From Rhizophagus irregularis (lineage: Eukaryota > Glomeromycota > Glomeromycetes > Glomerales > Glomeraceae): DNA of 64,000 nucleotides. A model generated the notes under the pieces. The model made no database searches, was not told where the DNA came from, and saw nothing but the letters and a program-made list of their open reading frames with translations. The first letter of the stretch is position 1. Every line of letters starts with the position of its first letter. A program made the translations under genes and the position numbers. Below, piece by piece: positions 11,350-23,280 of the stretch. The stretch lies in contig NC_089449.1 in NCBI RefSeq assembly GCF_026210795.1, positions 3,224,001 through 3,288,000 of the forward strand, read 5' to 3'.

Positions 11350-12017
11350 ATCACGTGATAAATTGTTATGGTCAATTTGGCAAATCGTAACGCTAATTTT
11401 CTGTGTAATGTAACAGTATTACAAGGCATAGATCAAGGCGAAGTGATTTCTCCGCTTTTATGGAACATTTATTATGATCCAATGTTCCATCGAATTAACC
11501 AACTTCAATCCCTACATTATACAACATGGGCGACTCAAAAAAGAAATGCGCAACATGTTGACAATGACCTCATTCACTCGTACTGTACTTCTGTTGTCGG
11601 TTATTTAGACGACACCACTTGGTTCGGTTCATCAATTAAACAAATAGAAGAAAAATTGTCAATTGCTAATTCATTCTATGATTTCACTAACGTGAAAATT
11701 AATCTGGCAAATACAAAATCCTGACCAACCAACATAACCCTCCAAAAACTATTACCCTCGCGATCAATAATACACTTTGTGACGCCCCTGTAACAGCTAC
11801 AAACAAAGGGGAAAGAATCTTGGGATTATACATCAACGCAAAAGACCGTCATCAACACACTATTCAAAAAGGGAAACAAATAGTAGCAGCACATTATAAC
11901 GTGATGAAAAACAAAAAATTAACTCATCACCACATTCGTTACATCATCAACAAAATAGTTTTACCAAAACTCGAATATATTTTCCAAGACAGGCCAACCG
12001 ATTTTACTTTGAAATAA
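11350..12017 (+). pseudogene. LINE reverse-transcriptase fragment
   Basis: The first part encodes the reverse-transcriptase region with GIDQGEVISPLLW and, about 70 residues on, the catalytic-type motif GYLDDTTW (Y-x-D-D). After ANTKS the frame shifts by one base near 11715. The adjoining frame continues ILTNQHNPPKTITLAINN and then RILGLYINAKDRHQHT, HHIRYIINKIVLPKLEYIFQ, to a stop at 12017. The upstream frame is closed by TGA and TAA just before 11368, so the 5' half (endonuclease, early RT blocks) is absent; the 3' end is also missing. It is a dead, doubly truncated non-LTR retrotransposon copy. Confidence 0.85.
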
Positions 12018-12719
12018 AAAGTGATACACATATTAATATAATTAATGTTCATTTTCAATTCTTTATTTATTTCTAACATTTTTAATGTGCAGTATGGTTT
12101 TAAGAAGTTAGTGAGGTTTTAGAAATTTAAGCAAAGCTTGGTTTATACTTTATAGCATATTTTAAGTAATAAAAAATCTTATCATTGTTTAGGCAAATTT
12201 ATTATTCGAAATCTGAAACGTTGGGAAACTTTATATGGTCTTAAATTTTATATTAATATCATTACCTAACTTTTTTATTCTAAATGCCTCTTTTTGATAA
12301 AAATACAATTATTTTTCTTCTTCAAAGCAGTAAAGTAGTAGTAAAAGTGAAAATATGGATATTGATAATATATTCGATGTATTTTCAAGTAGAACAAGTA
12401 AATGATGTTACAATTGTAAATTTATTTTTAAAGGCCCGTCTGAGTACGGGAAAATTGAAATTTTTTTTTTTTTTGAGCGTCCGTACTAATTTGTATTACC
12501 ATACTTATACTAATTAACTACATCTTTATATGGTAGCAAAATTTTTTTTATAGTACTAGTATATTTTCTTTATTTTATCTTTAATTAATATAGTTTAGTA
12601 TTCTTTTTTTGATTTATATTAGCATTCAGTTTCAAACGCTTTTAATTTTATCAATTTTATTATTTTTTAAATTTATTATTAGTTTTTAACTTTAGTATTT
12701 TATGGGACCCAGGTGGTAA

Positions 12720-12835
12720 TTGTTGTCTTGTTCTCGTTGACAGTTAGGGCATTTGATAGTTAAAATCAGGCAAGAGTTTAGGCAGTTGCGTTGTATGATG
12801 TCTCCCGTTGTAAGATTGAAGGTAATTTTTTTGAT
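12720..12835 (-). pseudogene. possible LINE 3' fragment
   Basis: The minus strand reads LTTGDIIQRNCLNSCLIL followed by KCPNCQREQDNNYHLGP without a stop. A C-x2-C knuckle followed by a D-N-x-H pattern is common near the C-terminus of fungal LINE proteins. The piece is short and the call rests on pattern only. Confidence 0.35.
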
Positions 12836-13019
12836 TCTTTTTGCCAATGATTTAGAAAATGGTTAAAATAAAGTTCTTACAGTAACAATTAATTTAATGA
12901 GAATCACTTAAATCACATCCCAAAATGTAACCTGTTCCAGGAGTTTACAATACTTATCCCGTTTACCCACGTGGCAGTGGCACGATAATGCAATATCATA
13001 GCCTCACGCCCTCACTGAT

Positions 13020-13400
13020 TTACACAAAAGCATTTTCGCTTTCTCATTTCATTTCTCTTTTGGTCCTTTATTTTGGAAAACCTCGCCTTTTTTCATTGAA
13101 ATACACTTTAAAGCGTCTCTCTTTAAGAATGGGTTAAGTTTCACTTCTTTTTTTTCTCGCTTCTTTTTTTTATGGGCTATTGCTTTAAAGCATTTCGTCC
13201 TTTTTCTTTGAAATAAACTTCAAAATACCTTTAGGGATGCTTGGATGCATTATTTTGGATTTCTTTTGTTAAAAATGGTAAGTTTCTCATGATGTTGGAT
13301 ATTTTTTATTTATCAAGTTATTAATTTTTTTAACTTTTCTTCTTTAGGAGTATTTCTTTTGGGACTTTTTTTTGGAGTTTTGCACTTTAAACTTTGTGTA
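13020..13400 (+). promoter_or_regulatory. pyrimidine-rich leader followed by one intron-like unit
   Basis: From about 13030 to 13230 the plus strand is dominated by C and T tracts, with two related phrases containing TTTGAAATA-AACTT or ATTGAAATACACTTT. At 13279 a donor-like GGTAAGT follows AAAAAT, and a T-rich stretch ends in CTTCTTTAG near 13347. This resembles one unit of the arrays at 3.1 and 51.4 kb. No downstream coding sequence is recognised, so a transcript is only inferred. Confidence 0.35.
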
Positions 13401-13749
13401 ACGTTAGTTGTTTTTGGTTTTTGACTTGTTATCAAACACTAACCTTTTTACCAAACCTACTATAACAGTATTAACTAATAAATGAATAAAATAAAAAAAA
13501 TTTTTTACCAGATTTTGTTTCTCTTCATGTAATTATACGACCAGCCAGTCACAAGTATTTTATTCGAGCGAGTACATCACACTTAATTACTTTACCCACA
13601 TCCCTCTTTTTCAGTTTTTCTTATAACACTTAGGGCGCGTTCATCACAAATAAATACTTCGTCCACATCTCGAATATCTTCTTTTAATTTCTTTTGATTT
13701 TCTTCTTCTAACCGTGAAATCTTAATACGGTTCTATTTTTCGAAGCTAT

Positions 13750-15230
13750 TTTCCCAACAGGAAATTTGCCGATACCAAATCCAATTTACCGAATTCCCAT
13801 TTTACTGACAGAATGTTTTGCCGAAAGTATTGTAAGCTCTTAATATAGTATAATTATTATTGCATGAAATTTATTATACTGTATTTAATTAGCACAACAA
13901 ATACATGCATGCATACACTTTCCCTTTTTTAATATTAATTAGGAGAAGGATAAGATATTATTTTATAGCATTTAAATAATGAGTAAGTTTATAAAAAGCA
14001 TTATGTGCAATACTGCAATTCCTAAAGTATTATTACAATTGATAAATGTATTTCTCATGTTAAACTGGCAGCAAGGAATTTAAATAATATTTTCTATCTA
14101 CTTCTATAACCGCCCGTAAACGCCAACATGTGCATTTCAAATTAAATTGCTCGTTCTATCAATCACATTAGTTAGTATGATTCTTTAACAATATTTGTAT
14201 AACCAGTTTCAAATAAATGCTTTAAAGAAAAATTATATTTTTAGATTTGTTCTGCATGCGATAGTAGATGGAAGTTAGCATGCAGTTCCAGAAATGTTTC
14301 GAAGACTTTGACCGTTTGACGTGAATTACTACTATATAACTACTGTAAGAGTAAAGATACTGTACAGCATATGGATAAATATGATATATTATTAAATCTC
14401 AACAATAAATTGTAGCCTGTAATAAAAGTTTTCAAGCATTCATGCAATTGGCATAGTCATCTTTGGTAAAAGAAACTTTAAAAGTCAATTAAATGTCAAT
14501 TCCATTTGAGAAAAATTTTTTAATTAAATGGATTTATTAAATTTATCTCGTTGTTAATAATACATTAATCTTTTTTTACTTACTTTTTCATGAATAAATG
14601 TTTTCAGGATTCCAAAGTTATTTATTGCTTGAAATTAATATCAGTTTCTTGAATATTCTTGAATATTAAAGTGATAATTTCCTGGAAAAAAAAACTCTAA
14701 AAAAATAATTTATTTTTTTATTTTCATTGCGCGATGAATATTTTTCATAAAATGTTAATCGCTACCATTTTCGACGAAATGGACGATTCGATGAAATAGA
14801 TTCGATAAAATGCACTTTCGGTGAAATGTTCTTTCTGCAAAATATCTCTTCGGTGAAAGGCGAATTGGCTTCGGCGAAATGGGTTTTGGCGAAATGCACC
14901 GTAACCTGACTTTACTATCAATTATCCAAAGTTTAAATTAACATTATAGATAGTATTTTTAGTTGCTCTCCAAGTTTACTTATTACCTCAGGGGGAGGTT
15001 TTTAACATCAGTTTTGTGTTTTTTGCATTTTTTTAATTTTTAATTTTTCCATTTTTGAAAGCTATTGTCTGGAATATGTCCAGAATTTTTTCATGTCCGG
15101 AATTTGTCCAGCCGGATTTTTCTCATGTCCAGTATTTGTCCAGTTTTATTTATCCAGAAGTTGTCCGATGAATAGTATTAGTCTGGTTCTATTATCCAGA
15201 TTTGTCTAGAAATTTTTTTTCATGGGTTGT
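13750..15230. repeat. dispersed short degenerate repeats
   Basis: Two word families recur without strict period. GGCGAAATG / GGTGAAATG / GACGAAATGG words occur at about 14770-14895, with inverse forms near 13755-13830. ATGTCC and TTGTCCAG words alternate at about 15070-15205. Both look like decayed minisatellites. No gene is seen between 13400 and 15580. Confidence 0.45.
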
Positions 15231-15752
15231 TTTTATCGTTAATATTCAACACTTTAACCAAAGTATTTCAGCTCAATCATATCCCCAGTTTGGTGGTAAA
15301 ATAAAAAGTAAGAAAATATCATCATGGCTAATTTTAAACAAGCAATCCAAGAGTTAGGGATGTCTGAACAGTAGAGCTTGTGATGAATATTCTCCACTGT
15401 CACGTGATAGTGAAATTTGATGGTGTTATTGGGGGAAATCATCGCATGTATAAATATCACGTGAAAATCTCGTGAGAATATAACGATTGGGTTGTTGTTG
15501 GTCCTTATTTCTGAATTTAAACATAGGTTAATTTAGGTTACACACAATCTAACGATAAAAAAAGGAACATCAGGATGAATTTTGGATCACAAATCAATTA
15601 AAGAAAAATTGGTGTACTCGAAAATTTTTGAGGTAGTATATTTTTCTATGTATGGAATGAATGAAATACTATTATTTCCATACTTGAAACCAAAATTCAA
15701 TACAAAAAAGCTTTCACTCTTAATCAATAACCACAGAGACCTACAATCTAAA

Positions 15753-16379
15753 ATGTTAAAAATTTCTTCACACCTTATTTTAACCCAAAAACAAAAAGAA
15801 CAATTATGTTCTCTCCCAGTTTCTAAGTTTACTGATAGAAAATGGGAGTCACAAAACGATGCTACTTCCTTCTTGAAGGTGCATAATCTTATACTTGAAA
15901 ATAAGCCGGAGCGCAAATGGAAAGTACGTTATAGTAATAAAGCTAAGGGTATTTGTCTTTTACAATGTTGTTGTGGAAGTGATGCAAGCTTAAGACCAAA
16001 AAATGGTAACTCAAAAGCTCGAAAATCAAGACAAATTTACAAGTTTGTTGGATGTCTCGCGTTTGCACGGATTAAAAAATATAAAAACAATTGTATACAT
16101 ATCTTTGGTTATCTTACTCATTCGGAAGACTGTCAACGTCAACTTCCGCTTCGCCCTCTTAATGAAACAATAAATTGGCAATATGGCTTTTCAACATACT
16201 ACCATAGTTTTTACAAGAAAATTCTAGATGAAGAATTCCCAAACATATCACAACAAGAAAGAGTTGCGAAAGCGAATGAATTGTGGAACTCTTTATCTGA
16301 TGAATTAAGGACCTCCTTTATCCAGTATGACGAAGTCAAGAGATTGCTTGAAGATAACCACCCCAACATAACTCAATAA
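15753..16379 (+). CDS. zinc-finger/HMG-box fusion protein (copy D), 208 aa
   Basis: I chose the ATG at 15753 because its product (MLKISSHLILTQKQK) aligns with the starts of copies A and C; the same frame is open to an ATG at 15582, which would add 57 unmatched residues. Residues 1-60 are the family N-terminus. About 60-130 are the zinc-finger domain (LLQCCCG; FVGCLAFARIK; HSEDCQRQ). About 135-205 is an HMG-like domain (RPLNETINW; YYHSFYKKILDEEFP; LWNSLSDELRTSFIQYDEVK) that aligns with the HMG-box protein at 8763-9188. The expected role is a nuclear DNA-binding protein with two DNA-binding modules. No intron is needed. Tandem relatives on both strands point to local duplication or transposition. 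Confidence 0.65.
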   Translation: MLKISSHLILTQKQKEQLCSLPVSKFTDRKWESQNDATSFLKVHNLILENKPERKWKVRYSNKAKGICLLQCCCGSDASLRPKNGNSKARKSRQIYKFVGCLAFARIKKYKNNCIHIFGYLTHSEDCQRQLPLRPLNETINWQYGFSTYYHSFYKKILDEEFPNISQQERVAKANELWNSLSDELRTSFIQYDEVKRLLEDNHPNITQ

Positions 16380-16884
16380 AAGATTTCAATAATCATTGCA
16401 AAATTATTCACTTTTCTAAAAAAATATTTTTTATTAACAAATCACTTTTTTTCATAAGAATTTAAGATGTATCATTTTCTATGTCCCTAATAATAAGATG
16501 TACTTCTCAGAGCAACAACCTTGGACTTTTTTTACACGTTACGTTGATTATTTCATATTACTCGGATTCTTCCTGATATTTTCATTATTTTTTCATATAT
16601 AGGATATTTTTTTAAATAAATAAAGCAAAGTGTTTTTACGCATGACTGTTTTATCAATATAGTTTCTTTGATATATGGACATCTTTTCTAAAATTTAAAT
16701 TCTCATATTAAATCTATTGTAAATAGAGGATGATATGGTTAAAAAGTTCGTACAAAAGTATGGACTTGCTTTTTATTCTATTAAAAACTATTTCAGAACT
16801 ACTTCCCATAGTTAGGAAAAAAAATATTTTATTTAAAGATCTTCATAAGAAATATTAAGAACAATAAATGGTATGATCCAATTT

Positions 16885-17006
16885 AAGAGATTAGCTACAA
16901 TTTCAGCCAGGCATTTAGCGTGTAAATTTTAAGGGTTTGACGGTATTTGGTATGTGTAAATTTTAAGGTTCAGAGTCCGATTGACGGCATTTAGTATGTG
17001 TAAAGA
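16885..17006 (+). repeat. three imperfect ~40-bp tandem repeats
   Basis: GCATTTAGCGTGTAAATTTT, GTATTTGGTATGTGTAAATT and GCATTTAGTATGTGTAAAG follow one another, each pair joined by a TTGACG word. It is a small minisatellite of unknown role. Confidence 0.5.
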
Positions 17007-17477
17007 TGCTTGGCTTTTTTAATATGAAAAAAAAAACGATTACAGAGTTATTGATTACATGATTCTATTTTTGTTATTTAAGATTATGTATCTATGATAA
17101 ATACAAAATATAATTTCATTAACATGTTTAAGATTACTAGAACAATAAGAACAATAAGTGAAAATGGATATGTGAAAAGTAAAATAAAGCAGGCAATAAG
17201 AAAATTCCAGTTACGCTTATCGACAAGATTTTATTATAGAAATTTTTACGATAAATATTACAACAATCAAAACTATATTAAATAAACAATAAACAAGAAT
17301 TGCAAAAAAAAAAATTTTTTTTTTAAAAATTTGAAGCAAAATAATTATAGAAATAAAACATCACGTTCAAATTACTATAATTTGCATTCATCCGCCGTAA
17401 AATTATTTCCTGCAAATATTAAAAAACTATCTAATACGATAATTCCCGTTTAACAGTAAAAAAAATGTATATAAATT

Positions 17478-17504
17478 ACCCGAACCGAACCGAACCGAAC
17501 CGAA
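17478..17504 (+). repeat. CCGAA pentanucleotide repeat
   Basis: Four or more uninterrupted CCGAA units follow TTACC. A single degenerate relative (CCCGACCCGAA) lies near 17900. Confidence 0.8.
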
Positions 17505-17509
17505 ATGGT

Positions 17510-20500
17510 CAAAAAAATTTTTTTTTTTTCGAAAAATGTTTCTTGTGACACAACTAAATTAGATGCATTTAATTTGACAAATGAACGAATCATTTTTTTT
17601 GGTTTTCTGATATAAATAGAAAAGTTTTTTGCAAATCAAAGAAAAATCGCAAAAAAAAAAAAATTGTGATACAAATGCGGGATATGTTTGTATACAATTA
17701 TAATTAATGTAATTGTAACCTAATAATAACACTTAAAACATTTTTATTTGCAACGTAAATAAAATCTAGAAAAAAAAACAATACGATTAAAATTTCCTTT
17801 TACCATATTATCTCTTTCTTTGATTTTTTCTTTTTTCTTTTTTTTTTTAATAAAGTCAAATAATAATACGTTGTTGAATTAGGAGAATTTGGGATTACCC
17901 GACCCGAATTGAAATGATAACAAAGATGAATAATTATTTTTTAATAATTTCTTTTCTTCTTTTTTTTTATATTGCATGCATTTTTTTTCCTTGTGACAAA
18001 AAAATTTCCTCGAAGAAAAAAATAAAAATATCAGTAAGGTCATCGGCCGGTGTATTTGTTTTTATAATTCTACCAATAAAAAATAATTGAGAAGATCTTT
18101 TCTTATTTTGTTTCCTTTTAGGAAATTTTTTTTGTGATAAATATAGTAAAATCGAATTATTAATACCCAATTTGTCAAATTTATGTACGTAGCGTTATTA
18201 TTTGCACCACACTTGTTTAAAAATTGAGGGTTAATCAAAAAAAAAAGACCATTTATATGAAAGATCGTCTAATAAAAATAAATCAAAGGTAAAATATTTC
18301 CCCAATGAAAATGTCTACGGAAAATAAGGTTTATTGTTGTATTTATAGAATGTAAAAATTCATTGTTATTCATTTGATGAAGGGAAAATTTTTTTATTTT
18401 TAGAATTTTACCGATATTTCATAATTTAATTATGTAATAAATAATAATGAATAATAATGTAAACTGTCAACTATGCCGTACAGATTAGATACAGCCACTA
18501 ACAAACGAAAAATAAGAATTTACTAGAATATTTTCGGAAATGAAAAGAATAAAAAATTATTTGTTTTATTTTTAATTTTATTTATTTATTTATTTTTTTG
18601 ATTCTCGCGTCAATTTTTTCGAAAGAAATTTTTTTTTAATTTTTTTTTTCAGGAATTTTTACTATTATTATTCTATTATTATTATTTTTCTGTTTAATAA
18701 AAAAATCAAAAAAAAAATTCTCCCATATATAATATATCGTACGGATATTACGCGTAAACCCTTTCAAATACAATTCTCTTACGAAAGTTTTCCGAGTCAC
18801 CGGATGTGCCATTTATGGCATACTACAGCATTACTACGCCATCGTTATTTAAATCTACAATTTGTCACCAGAAAGGTGTGACAATTTCGGAAAACTTTTT
18901 GGGAAATACATGAATATCTTTATTTATGTTTACTTTGTATTTTCAAGAAAATTTCCGTTTATATCAATTTCAATTAATAAAAAATTATAAAAAGTTTTTA
19001 AATTTGAAAAGTGGCTTATTGCGCTTAAATTTCTTTTTTAATACACCTACATTTACATGCTAAAATTTTAATAGTAAAGTCATTATCATGATTAGTAATA
19101 CCAAAATTAATCGCAGTATTGATTTTAAATTAAATTATTCATTATCAAATTATTAATTTATTAACCAATAAAATAAGGATAAAAAAGCCCATTTCCATTT
19201 TAATCATTTCTAAAGCACGTTTCCTTAATTTTGATTGCACTTACTTAAAACATTTATTAACAGTTGAGATATTAATATTTTATTATTTGATTTTTCCGTT
19301 ATTTTAGATTTTTACATAATAATTAAAATTTTTTTTTTTTCAAAAAAAAATAATGACACAATTTAAAATTTCTTGTAACAGAAAAAAAAAGAATTTTTTC
19401 TTTTCCTGATTCATTATGTAAATCCATTTTTTTTTTAAAAAAAAAGAAATTATACCGAAGCCCGATGGATAAAAGTGAAACGAATAACAAACAAAACGTC
19501 ATTGGTTTCTAATTTTGGAATACTGTTGTATTTGTCGTACATTTAAACTCTTAATAGAAATATCGGTTATAATTACATTATCTTACTTCAATAATAGATT
19601 AATTTGGAAAGGATCTTTTAGAAAAAAATTATTATTGAAATTACCATTTTAGTAATTTGTATTTCCACGATGGAATCAAAACAATCAAACCGATAAGCTT
19701 ATGACGATAAGAGAAATGTTTTAACTCAAAATTTTTTTTTTCTTTCGCTTCTCGGATTATTTTTGTTTTTTTCTTTTCGCTTTTTCAACGCATATTTTAC
19801 ATGTTTTAGTTTCGCTTCATTGAAATATACTTTTTAAAATTTTCCTTAATTTTCTCATTTGTTATTATAAACCGTTTTCTCTTTCCTTAATTTCTTTCTT
19901 TCTCCTTTTTTTTCATGTGAAATGAGCCATTATCAATATAGCATCACATGGATCATGCATCACCCCAATCAAGCCACAATTGTCTGCCACAATTGGTATC
20001 AAAAATAAATTATGAGCCATATGAGCCTCATACCAATCCGCTTTTGTTACTATATTTGGAAAATAAATTTAAGCCACTTTGCCACATGAAGATCACGAAT
20101 ATCATTGTTATCAAAAATAATCGGGAACTATAGGGGACTACTAAATTAGTGCACAAATGTCAAATAACCGACAGCGAAAAATTTCCGCAAATCCGTATTA
20201 TGCAAAATAATGTCGTGACTTTCATGATTTTTGCTTCAAAACATCTCAAACATTCTGAACCGAACAAAATTGTATTACTTTTTTGCTGAGTAATAATTGA
20301 GTTTAGTTTCGAAAATTAGTTTCGGTTCAAAAAAAAAAATAGGGCATTAAAATGATGAAATAATCTTGCTTCTCTAACAGGGGATTCTAAAACGGGGTAA
20401 AATGGTCTATTTTAATTAAAGGTTTTTATTTCTCATCAAGGTAGACAAAAGGTTTAATTAAATTTTGTTGATTTCCTATTTTGGTCAAATGCTAGAAAGT

Positions 20501-21230
20501 TTCTTAAAACGCTAGAAAAATCCATGAGCCAAAAATCACGTGAAAATGAGGCTTTATCCGCCACTTTGACGCTCCAGAATATCAACTTGATCGTAAACAT
20601 ACTAAACTCAATTTCCAAAAATAAGTCAAACAATGGATACGATTAAAGTACTTTTTGATTGCCAAGACAAACTTTTTCTTGGTATTTTCCAGATCAATTT
20701 GTTTATAAAGGACATTTAAAATCTCATCCAATCATAAATAATCGTAAGACAGCACATCGTTTGAAAATCATCTGGTAAATACCGAAATGTGTTCAAATTC
20801 CCGACAATATAATATAATATTTTAAATATTATTGATTTTTTTTGTCGGGATTTATTTCCGCAAAAAAAACAATCGGAATTGTTAGTTTTTACAATACAAG
20901 GAAAGATAAAAAATTTTTTTTTTTCATTTATTTTATTTATAGTTCGGTACTCGAATATTTTTTTCACGCTTAATTATTTTTTCACGCGGGATATTATTAA
21001 ATATAATATTCCTTTCGGTTTAGAATATCATTTTTATTATTATGGTGAAATAATTTTTTTTGTTATCTAATTTTTTTTTATATATAAATAATATATTTAT
21101 TTATTATAATTTATTTTATACTATTTAAAAATATAGAATGATCTCAAATTTGGAAGGATCAGCAACTATTAATAAAAATATGATGTTACATGTAACGTCA
21201 GTTACTACATTTGTTACACATGAATATAGC
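17510..21230. other. gene-free region with poly-A/T tracts
   Basis: The sequence is mostly long A and T runs. Short open frames, for example at 17967-18170 (minus) and 20716-20967 (minus), have low-complexity products and no recognisable domain. Between 19740 and 19920 the plus strand is rich in C and T, like fungal promoters, and is followed by an ATG at 19948 with a 61-codon frame I do not recognise. Confidence 0.4.
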
Positions 21231-21237
21231 AAAAAAC

Positions 21238-21245
21238 TATAAATA
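21238..21245 (+). promoter_or_regulatory. TATA box of the gene at 21417
   Basis: TATAAATA lies about 180 bases before the ATG at 21417, with a short C-run just downstream and an A-rich leader between. The position fits a core promoter for that gene. Confidence 0.5.
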
Positions 21246-21416
21246 CGCATCCCCCCATTTTCAAAAATTCAATAAGCAAGTTACAAGTCAAAGATAAAAA
21301 AAAAAAGAAAGATTTAAAAATTTTATCTGCAAATTCTAAATAATATATCAGAAGCAATTATTTGGTACCTCTTCACACTTTTCTTAAAAAAAAAATTTTT
21401 TCCTCTTAAAAAAAAA

Positions 21417-21932
21417 ATGCAATCAAAAATGAATATCGTAAAATCATTGAAAAATGAACAATCAAGACGATCACCATCATCAAATAGAAGACAATCAAGA
21501 AGAGCGAATACTTACCCTTATAATAGGAATAAAATAAACAGTGAAAATTGTTATAAATGTGATCAAAATAATGATTATATCAATATTTTGAATGCTAGAT
21601 TTGAAAGAATTGAAAGTTTAGTTGAAAAACTTAATAAAACTGTCAAAGCGACAGCTTTGATTCAAAAAACCAATTCTCCCTCCCCGTCCGCTTTTGGTTC
21701 GGTCAATTTATCTAAAATGAGCGTCGATGAATTGCTTTGTTTCTCCTCTCAATTAGGAGTTCGTTTATTCGGTAATCGTGATAAAGAGCAGAAAATTCCT
21801 AAAATCGAATTGAAGGAACAAAATGAAAGCAAAGAAAATAAAATTTTGAAAAATCTTGAAAACGAAGCAAATTCTAATGATTTTCAAAATGCGAATTCTT
21901 CTTTCCCTGATACTCCTGCATATAAAGGATAA
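21417..21932 (+). CDS. hypothetical protein, 171 aa
   Basis: I do not recognise this protein. It begins MQSKMNIVKSLKNEQSRRSP with a basic, Ser/Arg/Asn-rich N-terminus (residues 1-45). It has an isolated CYKC pair at about 43-46 and a likely short coiled coil (NILNARFERIESLVEKLNK, about 54-75). A more hydrophobic patch, MSVDELLCFSSQLGVRLFG, lies near 100-118, and an acidic/Asn-rich tail ends the protein. Codon use is mixed rather than A/T noise, the frame is much longer than chance in this region, and a TATA box lies upstream. The single-exon start at 21417 is the first ATG after the A-rich leader. No neighbour gives a hint to its job. Confidence 0.6.
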   Translation: MQSKMNIVKSLKNEQSRRSPSSNRRQSRRANTYPYNRNKINSENCYKCDQNNDYINILNARFERIESLVEKLNKTVKATALIQKTNSPSPSAFGSVNLSKMSVDELLCFSSQLGVRLFGNRDKEQKIPKIELKEQNESKENKILKNLENEANSNDFQNANSSFPDTPAYKG

Positions 21933-22004
21933 AAAAAAGCGATCGTTTATAATATCAATATTTCTTTGCAATGTCTATAAAATATCGTAATATCTTTTTA
22001 TCGC

Positions 22005-23275
22005 AGGACGGTCACGAAAAATTTTAAAAAACATTTAAAATAATGAAAATATTCATTATATATATATATATTTATTTATTAAAATCAAAAAAAAAAGAGT
22101 AATTGTCTTCGAGCCAATTAAAACCATTTACTTGGTGAAAAGACAAAAAAAAAAATTATGCTTCATCCTTTTTTCAATTATGGGAGTTTAATATGTTGCA
22201 TAAATACGCCATATTTAATATACCGTTTTAAATCTTTAAGATAATCTTTTGTTCAAACTGTCACATGATTATGCTGTAAATAAGGTTTTTTTTTTAAAAA
22301 AAAAAAAAAAAATATTAGTATATTATTATAAATATATATATAATCTATCCCCTCTCACTTACTATGTAAATAACATTCTTTACGAAAGATGTTCTTATGA
22401 TTATAATTTATTCCCTTTTTTAATTAATTCCCTTAATATATATTAGAACAGAAATTTTATTAGCTTTTCCTTTCTTAATCTAGTTTTTTTTTTAAAAAAA
22501 AAATAAAAATTAAAAATAAAAAAAATGATTTTTTTAAAAAAGTTATAAATAATGTTCAGTTTTAATTTTAAAAAATTAATAAATATATTTGTTTTATTAT
22601 CAGTTATCAAAAAAAAATGACACTGGGAAATAATGACGAAATGCTCTCTACCAAATTTAATTTTCTCATATATGTCGTCATTATGACATCATAGATCTAC
22701 TCATTTAAGGTAAGATTAGCGAAACCAAATGAATACCCGAAAATTTGGTTATAAATCGAAAAAATTATCGAATCAAAAGTAAAATGTTGAGGCTGATTAA
22801 ATGGGCTAAAAAATTATTATTAAAGTTTCTTTATAACATTTCTTCAACGATTTCTGAGTTTCTAAGGCGTTCATTAAAAGGGTTAAATCATGTGATGATT
22901 GAACGATAGTGCATCAAATAATTAAATATACATGTGATTGACAGTAAAGTTATGTCTGTCCAATGAATTTTATTGCAGATGTGCGACAATCATAGGTAAG
23001 TAGTGTCACCAGCGGAAACAGAATTCCGGTCAAGTGTTCATTTATCAGGTTGTAAAAAAAAACTACTAAAAAGTTCATTATATGTATGAATTTTATGGTA
23101 ATCAAAATTTCCTTTTCCCCCCTGAGAATGCTATTCCCCGAAAATAATTCGGCTGAATGCTTATACATTTGAAATTTATGTGAATAAGTATTTCTAATAT
23201 GGTATTGGCTAAAAAACAAAACATATGATATTTTAAATTCAATAGATACAAAAATGGAAATTAGGAAATTATCGT
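22005..23275. other. gene-free A+T-rich spacer
   Basis: I see no convincing gene. The stretch contains several T-run/A-run palindromes (22286-22312, 22484-22503). The open frame at 22950-23357 (minus) is hydrophobic and extends into the triplicated segment. Confidence 0.4.
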
Positions 23276-23280
23276 TCCGT

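Noticed and set aside
15587-15916. 109-aa frame antisense to the zinc-finger/HMG gene
   Set aside because: Shadow of the gene on the plus strand, which has the conserved domains.
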